The notes beneath the pieces were generated by a model, which had not been told where the DNA came from, searched no databases, and was given only the letters and a program-made list of their open reading frames with translations. Position numbers and translations under genes: made by a program. From Rhodoluna limnophila (GTDB lineage: Bacteria > Actinomycetota > Actinomycetes > Actinomycetales > Microbacteriaceae): a stretch of 8,436 bases of DNA. Position 1 is the stretch's first letter. Each line of letters opens with the position of its first letter. Location of the stretch: contig CALPUC020000031.1 in assembly GCA_943326655.2 (NCBI GenBank), positions 1-8,436 of the forward strand. Reading direction: 5' to 3'. Shown here piece after piece: positions 1 to 6,621 of this stretch.

Positions 1-1046
1 ATGGAGACCCCATAAATGTAGGAAACACGGTTACCCCGGCTTGAAACCAGGTCGGTACCTGGGGCGAGCCATGTCGGAGCAGTGTTCAGAGTCTCCTGAG
101 AAGACCAGGTTTTGGTCTTGGTATCGAAGACCTTACGGTAAAGATTCGTTGTGTCATTGGTGTTGCCGAAATACAGCAGACTGTATTTTCCAGCTCCGGT
201 TGGGGTGAAGGTGAGGTTATCAAAGTTCCCGCCAACAATGACCTTTGGTGCTGTCCAAAAACCTGGCCTCACACTAAGGGAGCGCGAGTAGTAAACAGAG
301 CTTGTGCCATTCACTGTTCCTGAGAAAAAGGCAATAAAGCCTCCCTCGACGAGAGCTGTAAGTTCCTGTAGGTAAACATTGTTGGCAACCGTACTCAAGT
401 CGCTTTCGGTGCCCCAATTAGTTCCGTCGATACTTGTTTTGATCTTCGTTATAACGCTAGTTCCGTAATGACGAGTAATAGCCATTACGAGCACACCGTT
501 TGAATCCTGGGCAATCTTTAGGTTTCCATAGCCACAGAAACCCATATTCACGAAGCCACATATGTCGTCGTTGTTGCTGTACGAGAAAGAATCAAAAGCT
601 TGCACTGGGACGGACCATTCAACCCCATCGTCGGTGAATGCTGAATAAACACCGTGTTCTGTAGAGCCAGGATTCATCCCAGATGCTTGGGTGTAGGTAT
701 TTCGAACCCAAGTGGCGAGTATGCCATTTGAGTTGAGGTCACCAACGACTGAGTCCTGTGTGAGCCAAAACGAACTGTTGGCGCCGGAGGCGATAACAGT
801 GACGTCCGTAACAGAGCCGTCAAGATTTAGGTGAGCTGATTTCAAATAGCCGACATTTGATTCGTTAGTCGTATAAAACATGATCGCGAATTGATCAGTT
901 CCGGGAACCACAATTAGAGTGTTGGGGTCCATCGAAGAAGCAACGGCAGGGGAAAACGTGCCGGCAGCAGCAGCAGGTGAAGCTTGACTCAAGCCAATTG
1001 TGGCGAGAGCGAAGATGACGATGGCAGAAATCAGTTTGCGAATCAT
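1..1046 (-). CDS. Secreted BNR/Asp-box repeat protein, C-terminally truncated by the window edge
   Basis: The frame is open from an ATG at 1046 to the left edge with no stop, giving 348 residues of a longer protein. Residues 1-28 form a Sec signal peptide: MIRK, a hydrophobic core, then an AAA cleavage region before GTFSP. The mature part has sialidase-like Asp-box motifs, clearest as TSIDGTNW (about 204-211), with weaker ones at TDDGVEWSVP (138-147), PGFWTAPK and TKTWSS, which suggests a beta-propeller outside the cell. C163 and C171 probably form a disulfide. The gene is a paralog of the one upstream: same signal-peptide length, same GTFSP mature start, same repeat layout. It starts 14 nt after that gene's stop and has an AAAGGG ribosome site 6 nt before the ATG, so co-transcription is likely. 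I see no sialidase catalytic residues that I could assign, so substrate and role are unknown. Whether it also carries a C-terminal Ig-like domain cannot be seen. Confidence 0.85.
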   Translation of the reverse strand, partial: MIRKLISAIVIFALATIGLSQASPAAAAGTFSPAVASSMDPNTLIVVPGTDQFAIMFYTTNESNVGYLKSAHLNLDGSVTDVTVIASGANSSFWLTQDSVVGDLNSNGILATWVRNTYTQASGMNPGSTEHGVYSAFTDDGVEWSVPVQAFDSFSYSNNDDICGFVNMGFCGYGNLKIAQDSNGVLVMAITRHYGTSVITKIKTSIDGTNWGTESDLSTVANNVYLQELTALVEGGFIAFFSGTVNGTSSVYYSRSLSVRPGFWTAPKVIVGGNFDNLTFTPTGAGKYSLLYFGNTNDTTNLYRKVFDTKTKTWSSQETLNTAPTWLAPGTDLVSSRGNRVSYIYGVS

Positions 1047-1052
1047 TAGTTG

Positions 1053-1058
1053 CCCTTT
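1053..1058 (-). promoter_or_regulatory. Ribosome binding site of the truncated secreted paralog
   Basis: AAAGGG on the minus strand lies 6 nt before the ATG at 1046, in the 14-nt gap after the upstream gene's TAG. It supports this start and independent re-initiation within a two-gene operon. Confidence 0.6.
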
Positions 1059-1060
1059 AT

Positions 1061-2752
1061 CTATTTAGTCTTTGCGGAGAGCGTTGAAAACAGCGTGGCT
1101 GTCCCAACCGCGTTGGTGTTACTCACGGCAACGCCGAGGTACTTGTTCTTCTGCTTCGCGGTTACCTTGAACTTCAGTGCGGTTGCCTTAGCAATCACAG
1201 CACAGGTAACAGGAACGGTCGTCTGAACGGTTGCAACCTTGGTGGTGCAGCTGTACCACTGGATTCGGGTGGTCCCGATATTGCTAACACCGGTGAACGT
1301 AGGAATCTTCGAGATTACTGTCTGGCCTACCTTTGCTGTACCGGTTAGTTTGAGATCGCCCACTGGAATCGGAGCACTTGCAGCGCGGTAGACGATGCCT
1401 TCATAGATAAAACTCGTACCTAGGTTCACATTGCCAGCGATGAAGAAGTTTCCACTCGGAGAAACAGATACTGAAAATCCGTATACCTGGATTCCTGGAG
1501 TATTTGGAATATTCTCGTCGCTTATCTGAACGCCAGCTTTGAAGTTCATGATATTTGCAGGACGGTTAGACCCGCTCATCATCATGGTGATCGAATCATC
1601 GAAGTTAACTCGAATTGCGTCGATTGTCATCGCTTGTTCCGCGACTGATTTAACTAACTTGGCCTCGGAAGGAACTGAGTTGTTGAGTTCCACGATATAA
1701 GCTTGCGCTTCCTGAGCTCCATTGCGAACTAGCCCAACTCCAATGGCCCCTTGCCAGTTTTTTCCCATTGATATCTGAAGAGATGAATCGATCAAATCCC
1801 AGGGTGCAGTAAGTATTGCCGTTGGTGCACCCCAGGTTTTCGAAGTTAAGTCGTAAACCTGCTGATTGAGCACCGGAGCCGGGTTTCCCGTCATATAGAA
1901 AAGGCTCAAATGCGTTAGACCGGTTTGCATCAAAAGCGGAGCACTGTTTAAACTCTGGGCGGAACCCAGCACTTTTGGTCGCTGCCAAAAGTTGAAAGTT
2001 TTCGGTGACATCGTTGAAAACTTGAAACTCGGTGCTTGGCCACTAGTTGGCCAAACTGCTATGAAACCGCCAGCATCTAGTGGAGCGAGGTTCAGAGAGT
2101 AGCCGCCATAACCAGACCCTGTTTCTAGTTGGGTTGGTGCGCTCCAATTAATGCCGTCGCGAGCAGTTGAAACGACCAGACTCCAGTTGCCACTGTCCCT
2201 ATAGTGGGCAATTGCCGCCATTATGCCCTTTGAATCAATCGACAATTGGAGAGAGCTGTAACCACAGCTATAAAACATCATGCAGGACATAGAACTTCCA
2301 GTTGAAGTTCTTGGTGCAAAAACTTGTACTGGAGCAGACCAATCGATTCCATTTTCGGTGTAGGCGATGTAGCTTGCAGATGTGGTGACTGAGTCATTTC
2401 TAGTTGATTGAATCCAGCTGACAGCGATTGTTCCCTCTTTGTCTACGATCCAGCTGTTTTTGCCGTTAAGCATGAAAGAACTTGATGTGGAGCCTGATGC
2501 CAGATCCTCTTGAACGCTCCAAGTGCCGTCGCTGCGAAGAATTCCCGTTTTAAGGTAAGTGCCGTTGTCATCGGAGCCCTGCCAAACCCTTAGTAGCGCG
2601 TCATCGCCTATCGGGATAGAGGCGCCCTCACTGTTGTTTGGCAGCGTGACTACGGGCGAGAACGTGCCCGCCGCTTGGGCTGGGGAAACTGCACTCAGAC
2701 CTATTGAGGAGAGTGCGAGAACGATAATGGCCGAAACTAGTTTGCGAAGCAT
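1061..2752 (-). CDS. Secreted BNR/Asp-box repeat protein with C-terminal Ig-like domain
   Basis: This gene encodes 563 aa. The start at 2752 was chosen because AAGGA lies 6 nt upstream and the signal peptide (MLRK, hydrophobic core to about residue 22, AQA at 25-27, mature start GTFSP) begins there; the frame is open 20 codons further upstream, but that extension is not signal-like. Asp-box-like motifs occur at RSDGTWS (73-79), TENGIDWSAP (132-141), STARDGINWSAP (195-206) and SKTWGAP (304-310), with a degenerate FNFWQRPK near 253, which suggests a beta-propeller. C157 and C163 lie in a segment also present in the downstream paralog. Residues about 460-556 resemble the Ig-like repeats of actinobacterial surface proteins (GTAKVGQT, RIQWYSC, KYLGVAVSNTNAVGT), with a second Cys pair, C502/C517. 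There is no LPXTG motif and no C-terminal membrane segment, so it is probably released or loosely held. It is the first gene of a probable two-gene operon, divergent from aspC. Function unknown; a glycan-binding or adhesion role is only a guess. Confidence 0.88.
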   Translation of the reverse strand: MLRKLVSAIIVLALSSIGLSAVSPAQAAGTFSPVVTLPNNSEGASIPIGDDALLRVWQGSDDNGTYLKTGILRSDGTWSVQEDLASGSTSSSFMLNGKNSWIVDKEGTIAVSWIQSTRNDSVTTSASYIAYTENGIDWSAPVQVFAPRTSTGSSMSCMMFYSCGYSSLQLSIDSKGIMAAIAHYRDSGNWSLVVSTARDGINWSAPTQLETGSGYGGYSLNLAPLDAGGFIAVWPTSGQAPSFKFSTMSPKTFNFWQRPKVLGSAQSLNSAPLLMQTGLTHLSLFYMTGNPAPVLNQQVYDLTSKTWGAPTAILTAPWDLIDSSLQISMGKNWQGAIGVGLVRNGAQEAQAYIVELNNSVPSEAKLVKSVAEQAMTIDAIRVNFDDSITMMMSGSNRPANIMNFKAGVQISDENIPNTPGIQVYGFSVSVSPSGNFFIAGNVNLGTSFIYEGIVYRAASAPIPVGDLKLTGTAKVGQTVISKIPTFTGVSNIGTTRIQWYSCTTKVATVQTTVPVTCAVIAKATALKFKVTAKQKNKYLGVAVSNTNAVGTATLFSTLSAKTK

Positions 2753-2758
2753 GATGCT

Positions 2759-2768
2759 TCCTTCCCCT
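2759..2768 (-). promoter_or_regulatory. Ribosome binding site deciding the 2752 start
   Basis: The purine run AGGGGAAGGA on the minus strand ends 6 nt before the ATG at 2752. It favours the 563-aa form over a longer 583-aa reading from 2812, whose 20 extra residues are encoded by the leader containing this site. Confidence 0.7.
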
Positions 2769-2789
2769 GTAGGTGTTATCGAAAGATTA

Positions 2790-2805
2790 CTCCTGTACGC
2801 AGGAG
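2790..2805. repeat. Perfect 6-bp inverted repeat in the divergent region
   Basis: CTCCTG and CAGGAG are separated by TACG. The symmetry does not extend beyond six pairs. It lies about 38 nt upstream of the secreted-protein start, so it could be a small operator or a hairpin in that gene's leader. One short repeat of this size can also arise by chance. Confidence 0.35.
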
Positions 2806-2899
2806 CGAACATAGTGGTTTACCAAAATTTAATACATAGACTGAGTTTGCTCTTTTCTGGCTCGGCGGGGTGAGGGCCTGAGATTGTAGGCTTGAAGGC

Positions 2900-4093
2900 A
2901 TGAGTGAACGCATCTCGAAGAAAATTGCTGCTATTGCTGAATCTGCCACTTTGAAGGTGGATGCTAAGGCTAAGGCTTTGCAGGCGGCAGGTCGTCCGGT
3001 TATTTCCTACGCGGCCGGTGAACCTGACTTCCCTACCCCGGCGCACATCGTGGCTGCTGCTGGCTTGGCTGTGCTTGATCCGAAGAATCACCGCTACACG
3101 CCGGCGATTGGTTTGCCTGAGCTTCGTGAGGCGATTGTTGCTAAGACTTTGGCCGACTCGGGAACTTCTTACCCGGCTTCGCAGGTGGTTGTGACCAACG
3201 GCGGAAAGCAGGCGGTTTACCAGGCGTTCCAGGCGATTGTGAACGAGGGCGATGAAGTGATTCTTCCTTCGCCATACTGGACTACCTACCCTGAGGCGAT
3301 CGCTTTGGCCGGTGGTGTTACCGTTGAGGTTTTTGCGGGAGCGGATCAGAACTATAAGGTCACTGTTTCGCAGTTAGAGGCGGCTCGCACTTCTAAAACC
3401 AAGGCGATGCTGTTGTGCTCGCCTTCGAACCCAACCGGTTCGGTTTACACGCGCTCAGAGGTTGAGGCCATTGGGCAGTGGGCTTTGGCTCACGGTGTTT
3501 GGATTGTCTCGGATGAGATTTACCAGAATGTGGTTTACGACGGAGTGAAGGCTTACTCGGTTACCGAGGTTGTGCCGGAGATGATTGACACCACCATTTT
3601 GGTGAACGGTGTTGCGAAGAGTTTTGCCATGACCGGTTGGCGATTGGGATGGATGGTTGGGCCGGCCGATGCCATGAAGGCTGCCGCAAACCTGCAATCT
3701 CACCTAACCTCAAACGTTTCCAACATTTCGCAGCGCGCTGCTATTGCTGCGCTGAATGGTCCGCAGGATGAAGTGTTGGCGATGTTGGCCGCGTTTGATC
3801 GTCGTCGTAAGGTGGCGGTTAGTGAACTCAACAAGATTCCTGGCTGGGTAGCTCCAATGCCAGAAGGTGCTTTCTATGTTTACTCTGACGTTCGCGGGCT
3901 CTTGGGTCGCGAGTGGGGTGGCAAGCTGATCAACACCTCGCTGGAACTCTGCGACTACATCCTGGATGCAGCCGAGGTGGCGCTGGTTCCCGGTGAAGCG
4001 TTTGGGCCTTCCGGTTACGTGCGAATGAGTTACGCGCTTGGCGACGAAGCTCTCCTCGAAGGCATCCAGCGCCTGCAAAAGCTTTTTAGCTAG
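2900..4093 (+). CDS. aspC: PLP-dependent class I aminotransferase, aspartate aminotransferase type
   Basis: The 397-aa product is full length for a fold-type I, subgroup Ib aminotransferase. These cytosolic enzymes move the amino group of aspartate to 2-oxoglutarate, giving oxaloacetate and glutamate. Visible signatures in order are AAGEPDFPTP (38-47), VTNGGKQA (98-105), SPSNPTG (174-180, with the PLP-contacting Asn at 177), SDEIY (204-208), the Schiff-base lysine K240 in AKSFAMTGWRLG, and the carboxylate-binding arginine R375 in GYVRMSYA. The start at 2900 fits the usual MSxRIS-type N-terminus of actinobacterial homologs. The gene is divergent from the secreted-protein operon and convergent with the tetR gene, overlapping it by 8 bp. 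Other aminotransferases of this subgroup accept other substrates such as prephenate, so the exact specificity is inferred from overall resemblance and from proximity to murB. Confidence 0.93.
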   Translation: MSERISKKIAAIAESATLKVDAKAKALQAAGRPVISYAAGEPDFPTPAHIVAAAGLAVLDPKNHRYTPAIGLPELREAIVAKTLADSGTSYPASQVVVTNGGKQAVYQAFQAIVNEGDEVILPSPYWTTYPEAIALAGGVTVEVFAGADQNYKVTVSQLEAARTSKTKAMLLCSPSNPTGSVYTRSEVEAIGQWALAHGVWIVSDEIYQNVVYDGVKAYSVTEVVPEMIDTTILVNGVAKSFAMTGWRLGWMVGPADAMKAAANLQSHLTSNVSNISQRAAIAALNGPQDEVLAMLAAFDRRRKVAVSELNKIPGWVAPMPEGAFYVYSDVRGLLGREWGGKLINTSLELCDYILDAAEVALVPGEAFGPSGYVRMSYALGDEALLEGIQRLQKLFS

Positions 4094-4697
4094 GGGTAAG
4101 AAGCGCCTTTATGGCGGTGTTTACGACGTTGTTCCAGTCGTTCGAATCGATCTGTTGCTCTTTGCCGGCAACGTCGTCGATTACCCGACCAAGGGTGTAG
4201 GCCTGAAGAAACACGGCAATGGTTTTAGCGTCGAACGCTTTGGAAACCCAACCCTTTTCCTGACCCTCACGAACGATGTCGGCCATCGCGGTGGTTAGTC
4301 GGTACTGTTCACGCTCAAGGCTTTCAAGAAGTTTCGGTGAGTTAACGCTCAGGCCGATTACCCGTGCTCGCTCGAGACGGAATTTGCTGCGAGTGCGCCC
4401 CTGAGTGGCGGAAGTTACTAGGACGATTTTCTCGAGCAATTCCTCAGATGACTTAGCTCCGTTGACCGCTTCGGAAACAAGGTAGATGGAGCTATCAACA
4501 CCGGCGGCGAATCGGGCGATAAGGGCAGCCTCCACCAGGTCGTCGAAGTTTTCAAAGTGGTGATAGAGCGAACCTTTGGAAATATTTGATTCGCGAAGAA
4601 CGTCGTCGACCAGGATCGAAGCCAGAGCATGTTCATCCATAAGTGAAATCATCGTCTCGATGAGTTTCTCTTTAGTTGGGTGAATGCTGCGAGCCAT
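4086..4697 (-). CDS. TetR/AcrR-family transcriptional regulator
   Basis: The 203-aa product has the length and layout of a TetR repressor. An N-terminal three-helix DNA-binding domain spans about residues 6-55, with the helix-turn-helix near ILVDDVLRESNISKGSLYHH (28-47) followed by FENFDDLV. The rest is a helical dimerisation and ligand pocket domain (about 60-200) with no recognisable signature. It starts 2 nt after the murB stop (TAA, AG, ATG) with no strong ribosome site (GGA lies further upstream), so translation is probably coupled to murB, and it is the last gene of the hadA-hadB-murB unit. Its 3' end overlaps aspC by 8 bp. Ligand and targets are unknown. It might regulate its own operon or the nearby secreted-protein genes, but no clear TetR operator was found. 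The family call is firm; the role is open. Confidence 0.92.
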   Translation of the reverse strand: MARSIHPTKEKLIETMISLMDEHALASILVDDVLRESNISKGSLYHHFENFDDLVEAALIARFAAGVDSSIYLVSEAVNGAKSSEELLEKIVLVTSATQGRTRSKFRLERARVIGLSVNSPKLLESLEREQYRLTTAMADIVREGQEKGWVSKAFDAKTIAVFLQAYTLGRVIDDVAGKEQQIDSNDWNNVVNTAIKALLTPS

Positions 4698-4699
4698 CT

Positions 4700-5704
4700 T
4701 TAGAATCCGATCAGGTTGGGTTCCGGCACCAGGTTGATGCCGAAGCGATTAGAAACACTAGTCTGAATGAACTTTGCCAATTCTACGATTTCGGCCGAAG
4801 TGGCATCACCGCGGTTGGTGATGGCGAGGCTGTGCTTGGTTGAGGTGGCTGCCTTGGACGAAGATAGTGAGAACCCTTTTCCTACACCGGCTTTTTCAAT
4901 GAGCCACGCGGCGCTTAGCTTTAGTTCGTCCTCGTTGGCGGTTTCCCAGTTGGGGCAATCGGGAGTAACCGTGGTTGCGAAGGCTCTGGAAACGATTGGG
5001 TTGGTGAAGAACGATCCGCAAGACCAGGTGTCGTGGTCTGGTTCGTTGAGCACCATTCCCTTCTGGGCGCGAAGTGCCAGCACGCGCTTTCGCACCTCGA
5101 GCGGGGTTTCCTCCGCAGGGCCGAGGGCTTCAATGAGTCGCTCGGTTTTGTGAGTGTGAGCGCTGGAAACTAGTTTGAACTCGACCCAGATAATCACGCC
5201 AACCTTGCCGTGTTTGAAGATGCTGTCGCGGTAGCCGAAAGCGAGATCTTTGTTCTCGAGGATTTCGGTGTTACCCGTTTCATAGTCGAGGAACTCGAGG
5301 CGAGTGAGAACGTCGGCGACTTCCTGCCCGTAGGCACCGACGTTTTGAACTGGGCTTGCGCCAACCGTGCCAGGGATTCCGCTCATCGCCTCGATGCCGC
5401 TGAGGCCGGCAGCAACGGTGTGGGCCACGAATTCGTCCCAGTCTTCACCGGCCTGCACGCGGATTACTGCGCCGGTAGGGGTTTCGTCGATTTGGATGCC
5501 TTTGGTTTCAACTTTGATGACGTTGAGTAGCGGAAGTTCGTCGGCTGCCACGATGTTGCTGCCGCCACCGAGAATCAGCCAGTCTTCTCCGGTTGCCCAA
5601 ACTTTGAGGCATTCGGCGATTAGCTCGTCGCTAGTTTGCGGAGCAACCAGCGAGGCCGGGCTGCCGCCGACTCGCATTGTGGTTACTTCGCGAAGTGAAA
5701 GCAT
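4700..5704 (-). CDS. murB: UDP-N-acetylmuramate dehydrogenase (UDP-N-acetylenolpyruvoylglucosamine reductase)
   Basis: The 334-aa flavoenzyme reduces UDP-GlcNAc-enolpyruvate with NADPH to UDP-MurNAc, the second committed step of cytosolic peptidoglycan precursor synthesis. It shows the N-terminal TTMRVGG, the FAD-binding GGGSN (46-50), the MurB signature SGIPGTVGASPVQNVGAYG (108-126), R159 in FGYRDS, the catalytic serine S231 in CGSFFTNP, and the catalytic glutamate E328 in PEPNLIG. Length and the intact central and C-terminal segments match type I (E. coli-like) MurB. It starts 3 nt after the hadB-like stop (TAG, CCG, ATG) with little ribosome site of its own, suggesting translational coupling, and ends 2 nt before the tetR gene. 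No residue needed for catalysis appears to be missing. Confidence 0.97.
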   Translation of the reverse strand: MLSLREVTTMRVGGSPASLVAPQTSDELIAECLKVWATGEDWLILGGGSNIVAADELPLLNVIKVETKGIQIDETPTGAVIRVQAGEDWDEFVAHTVAAGLSGIEAMSGIPGTVGASPVQNVGAYGQEVADVLTRLEFLDYETGNTEILENKDLAFGYRDSIFKHGKVGVIIWVEFKLVSSAHTHKTERLIEALGPAEETPLEVRKRVLALRAQKGMVLNEPDHDTWSCGSFFTNPIVSRAFATTVTPDCPNWETANEDELKLSAAWLIEKAGVGKGFSLSSSKAATSTKHSLAITNRGDATSAEIVELAKFIQTSVSNRFGINLVPEPNLIGF

Positions 5705-5707
5705 CGG

Positions 5708-6130
5708 CTAGAGGCGAACCTTGGCTTGAGCTTTGCCGAGCACGGTGGTTTCGTTGTAAACAACGCTGAGGTCGATTCGCACAATGCCATTTTCGGTATC
5801 GATTTCCCCGACTTTTCCACTGACGACCACAACTGCTCCGTCTTTGGCGTCAACAAAAACCGGCTTGGTGAAACGCACGCCGTAGTCGATCACTTTGCCG
5901 GAGTCGCCCACCCAGTTAGCGGCCAACTGCACGGCAACGCCCATGGTCAGCATGCCGTGGGCAAGCACGCCGGCTAGGCCAACGCTTTGGGCGAAGTCGT
6001 CGCGGTAATGAATTGGGTTGAAATCGCCAGAGGCTCCGGCGTAGCGAACCAGTGAGTCGCGGGTGAGCAAGAACTCTCGACTGCCAATCTCCTGGCCAAC
6101 CTCGAGGGCGCTGATGTTGATGTGGGTCAT
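5708..6130 (-). CDS. hadB: MaoC-like hot-dog dehydratase, catalytic HadB-type subunit
   Basis: The 140-aa single hot-dog protein carries the hydratase 2 motif: YAGASGDFNPIHYRDD, with catalytic D36 and H41, followed by GLAGVLAHGMLTMG. Mycobacterium tuberculosis HadB has nearly the same length and the same catalytic positions. HadB pairs with HadA to dehydrate 3-hydroxyacyl-ACP in type II fatty acid synthesis. The gene overlaps the hadA-like stop by 4 bp (ATGA) and has a strong AGGGGAG ribosome site 4 nt before the ATG. murB follows after 3 nt. Since the host is probably a mycolate-free lineage, the likely job is the dehydratase step of ordinary FAS-II elongation, a role inferred from family and pairing. 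A CoA-dependent enoyl hydratase role is the main alternative. Confidence 0.88.
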   Translation of the reverse strand: MTHINISALEVGQEIGSREFLLTRDSLVRYAGASGDFNPIHYRDDFAQSVGLAGVLAHGMLTMGVAVQLAANWVGDSGKVIDYGVRFTKPVFVDAKDGAVVVVSGKVGEIDTENGIVRIDLSVVYNETTVLGKAQAKVRL

Positions 6131-6570
6131 TCGTCTCCCCTAACCACGAGAGTCGAGAAAGCCGTTGAGACGAGCTCGCCGTTTACGTCGAAGATTTCGG
6201 TTTCGAAGGTCACCATCGAGTGGCCGCCGAGCGATTTCACGCTGGCCACTTTTAGGGTGCTGGTTAGTTCGTCGCCGGCAACGATTGGGCGAACGTGCAC
6301 GAAGCGTTGGTCGCCGTGAACTACTCGGCTGAAGTCGATGTCGGCTTCCGGGTCTGAAAGCACGGTAGTGAGCGAGCGCTCCTGAATCACCACGGCGAAA
6401 GTTGGCGGGGCAACCAGGTCTTCGTAGCCGGCAGACTGGGCGGCGGCTAGATCTAGGTTCACCGGGTTAGTAGACATTACCGCGTGGGCGAATTCGCGGA
6501 TTTTCTCTCGACCGACCAGGTAAGGCGCGGTTGCGGGATATTTCTTGCCCTCGATATTTGGATTGACCAC
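6127..6570 (-). CDS. hadA: MaoC-like N-terminal domain dehydratase, HadA-type partner subunit
   Basis: The 147-aa hot-dog protein has HadA/HadC-like features: an N-terminal VGREKIREFAHAV, NPVNLDLAAAQSAGYEDLVAPPTFAVV (about 35-61), then VVHGDQRFVHVRPIVAGDEL. It lacks the GDxNPxH catalytic motif of its neighbour, which fits the known division of labour in which HadA supports substrate binding and HadB supplies catalysis. The start is GTG at 6570, since an in-frame TAA lies 9 nt upstream and the N-terminus (VVNPNIEGKKYP) aligns with homologs from memory. No clear ribosome site precedes it. The minus-strand TAATCT sits where a -10 element of a leaderless transcript would be. The gene lies 51 nt after tRNA-Met and overlaps the hadB-like gene by 4 bp. 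HadC rather than HadA is possible by sequence alone. Confidence 0.85.
   Translation of the reverse strand: MVNPNIEGKKYPATAPYLVGREKIREFAHAVMSTNPVNLDLAAAQSAGYEDLVAPPTFAVVIQERSLTTVLSDPEADIDFSRVVHGDQRFVHVRPIVAGDELTSTLKVASVKSLGGHSMVTFETEIFDVNGELVSTAFSTLVVRGDE
6135..6141 (-). promoter_or_regulatory. Ribosome binding site of the hadB-like gene
   Basis: AGGGGAG on the minus strand lies 4 nt before the ATG at 6130, inside the 3' end of the hadA-like gene. It fixes the start at the ATGA overlap and suggests hadB is initiated efficiently on its own as well as by coupling. Confidence 0.65.
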
Positions 6571-6576
6571 ATCACA

Positions 6577-6582
6577 AGATTA
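6577..6582 (-). promoter_or_regulatory. Possible leaderless -10 element for the hadA-like gene
   Basis: The minus-strand hexamer TAATCT fits the TAnnnT pattern of actinobacterial -10 elements and sits at -12 to -7 relative to the GTG start at 6570. Together with the missing ribosome site this suggests a leaderless mRNA. No convincing -35 is present, so it may also be chance; read-through from the tRNA promoter would serve the same genes. Confidence 0.35.
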
Positions 6583-6621
6583 CTTGCCAGAGGGGGAATC
6601 AGGGTAGGTATGTGCTGCTAG

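Larger units (their letters stand above)
2753..2899. promoter_or_regulatory. Divergent intergenic region between the secreted-protein operon and aspC
   Basis: This 147-bp gap separates two divergent genes, so it must hold both promoters or be crossed by longer transcripts. The segment about 2811-2842 is A+T-rich. I could not find a convincing -35/-10 pair on either strand. TATGTT (minus, 2808-2813) and TAGACT (plus, 2837-2842) are -10-like but lack good -35 partners. Upstream of aspC, GAAGG sits only 1 nt before the ATG, too close for a normal ribosome site; TAGG ending 9 nt before the ATG is the better but weak candidate. Confidence 0.4.

Noticed and set aside
1..2752. Secreted paralogs as true sialidases
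   Set aside because: The Asp-box-like motifs are degenerate, and I could not identify the arginine triad or nucleophile of sialidases, so no enzymatic function was assigned.
2753..2812. N-terminal extension of the complete secreted protein to a start at 2812
   Set aside because: The 20 extra residues would precede a perfect signal peptide, and the strong ribosome site at 2759-2768 would lie within the coding sequence. The 2752 start explains both.
4077..4090. AAAAGCTTTT palindrome and T-run at the end of aspC as a bidirectional terminator
   Set aside because: It has only two G-C pairs, lies inside both coding sequences, and has no GC-rich stem. The nearby CGCC-TTTAT-GGCG hairpin at 4104-4116 is only 4 bp and has no T-tract.
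5210..5711. Plus-strand open frames of about 106 and 114 codons
   Set aside because: Both are antisense to murB, whose FAD-binding and signature motifs are intact. They are by-products of codon bias.
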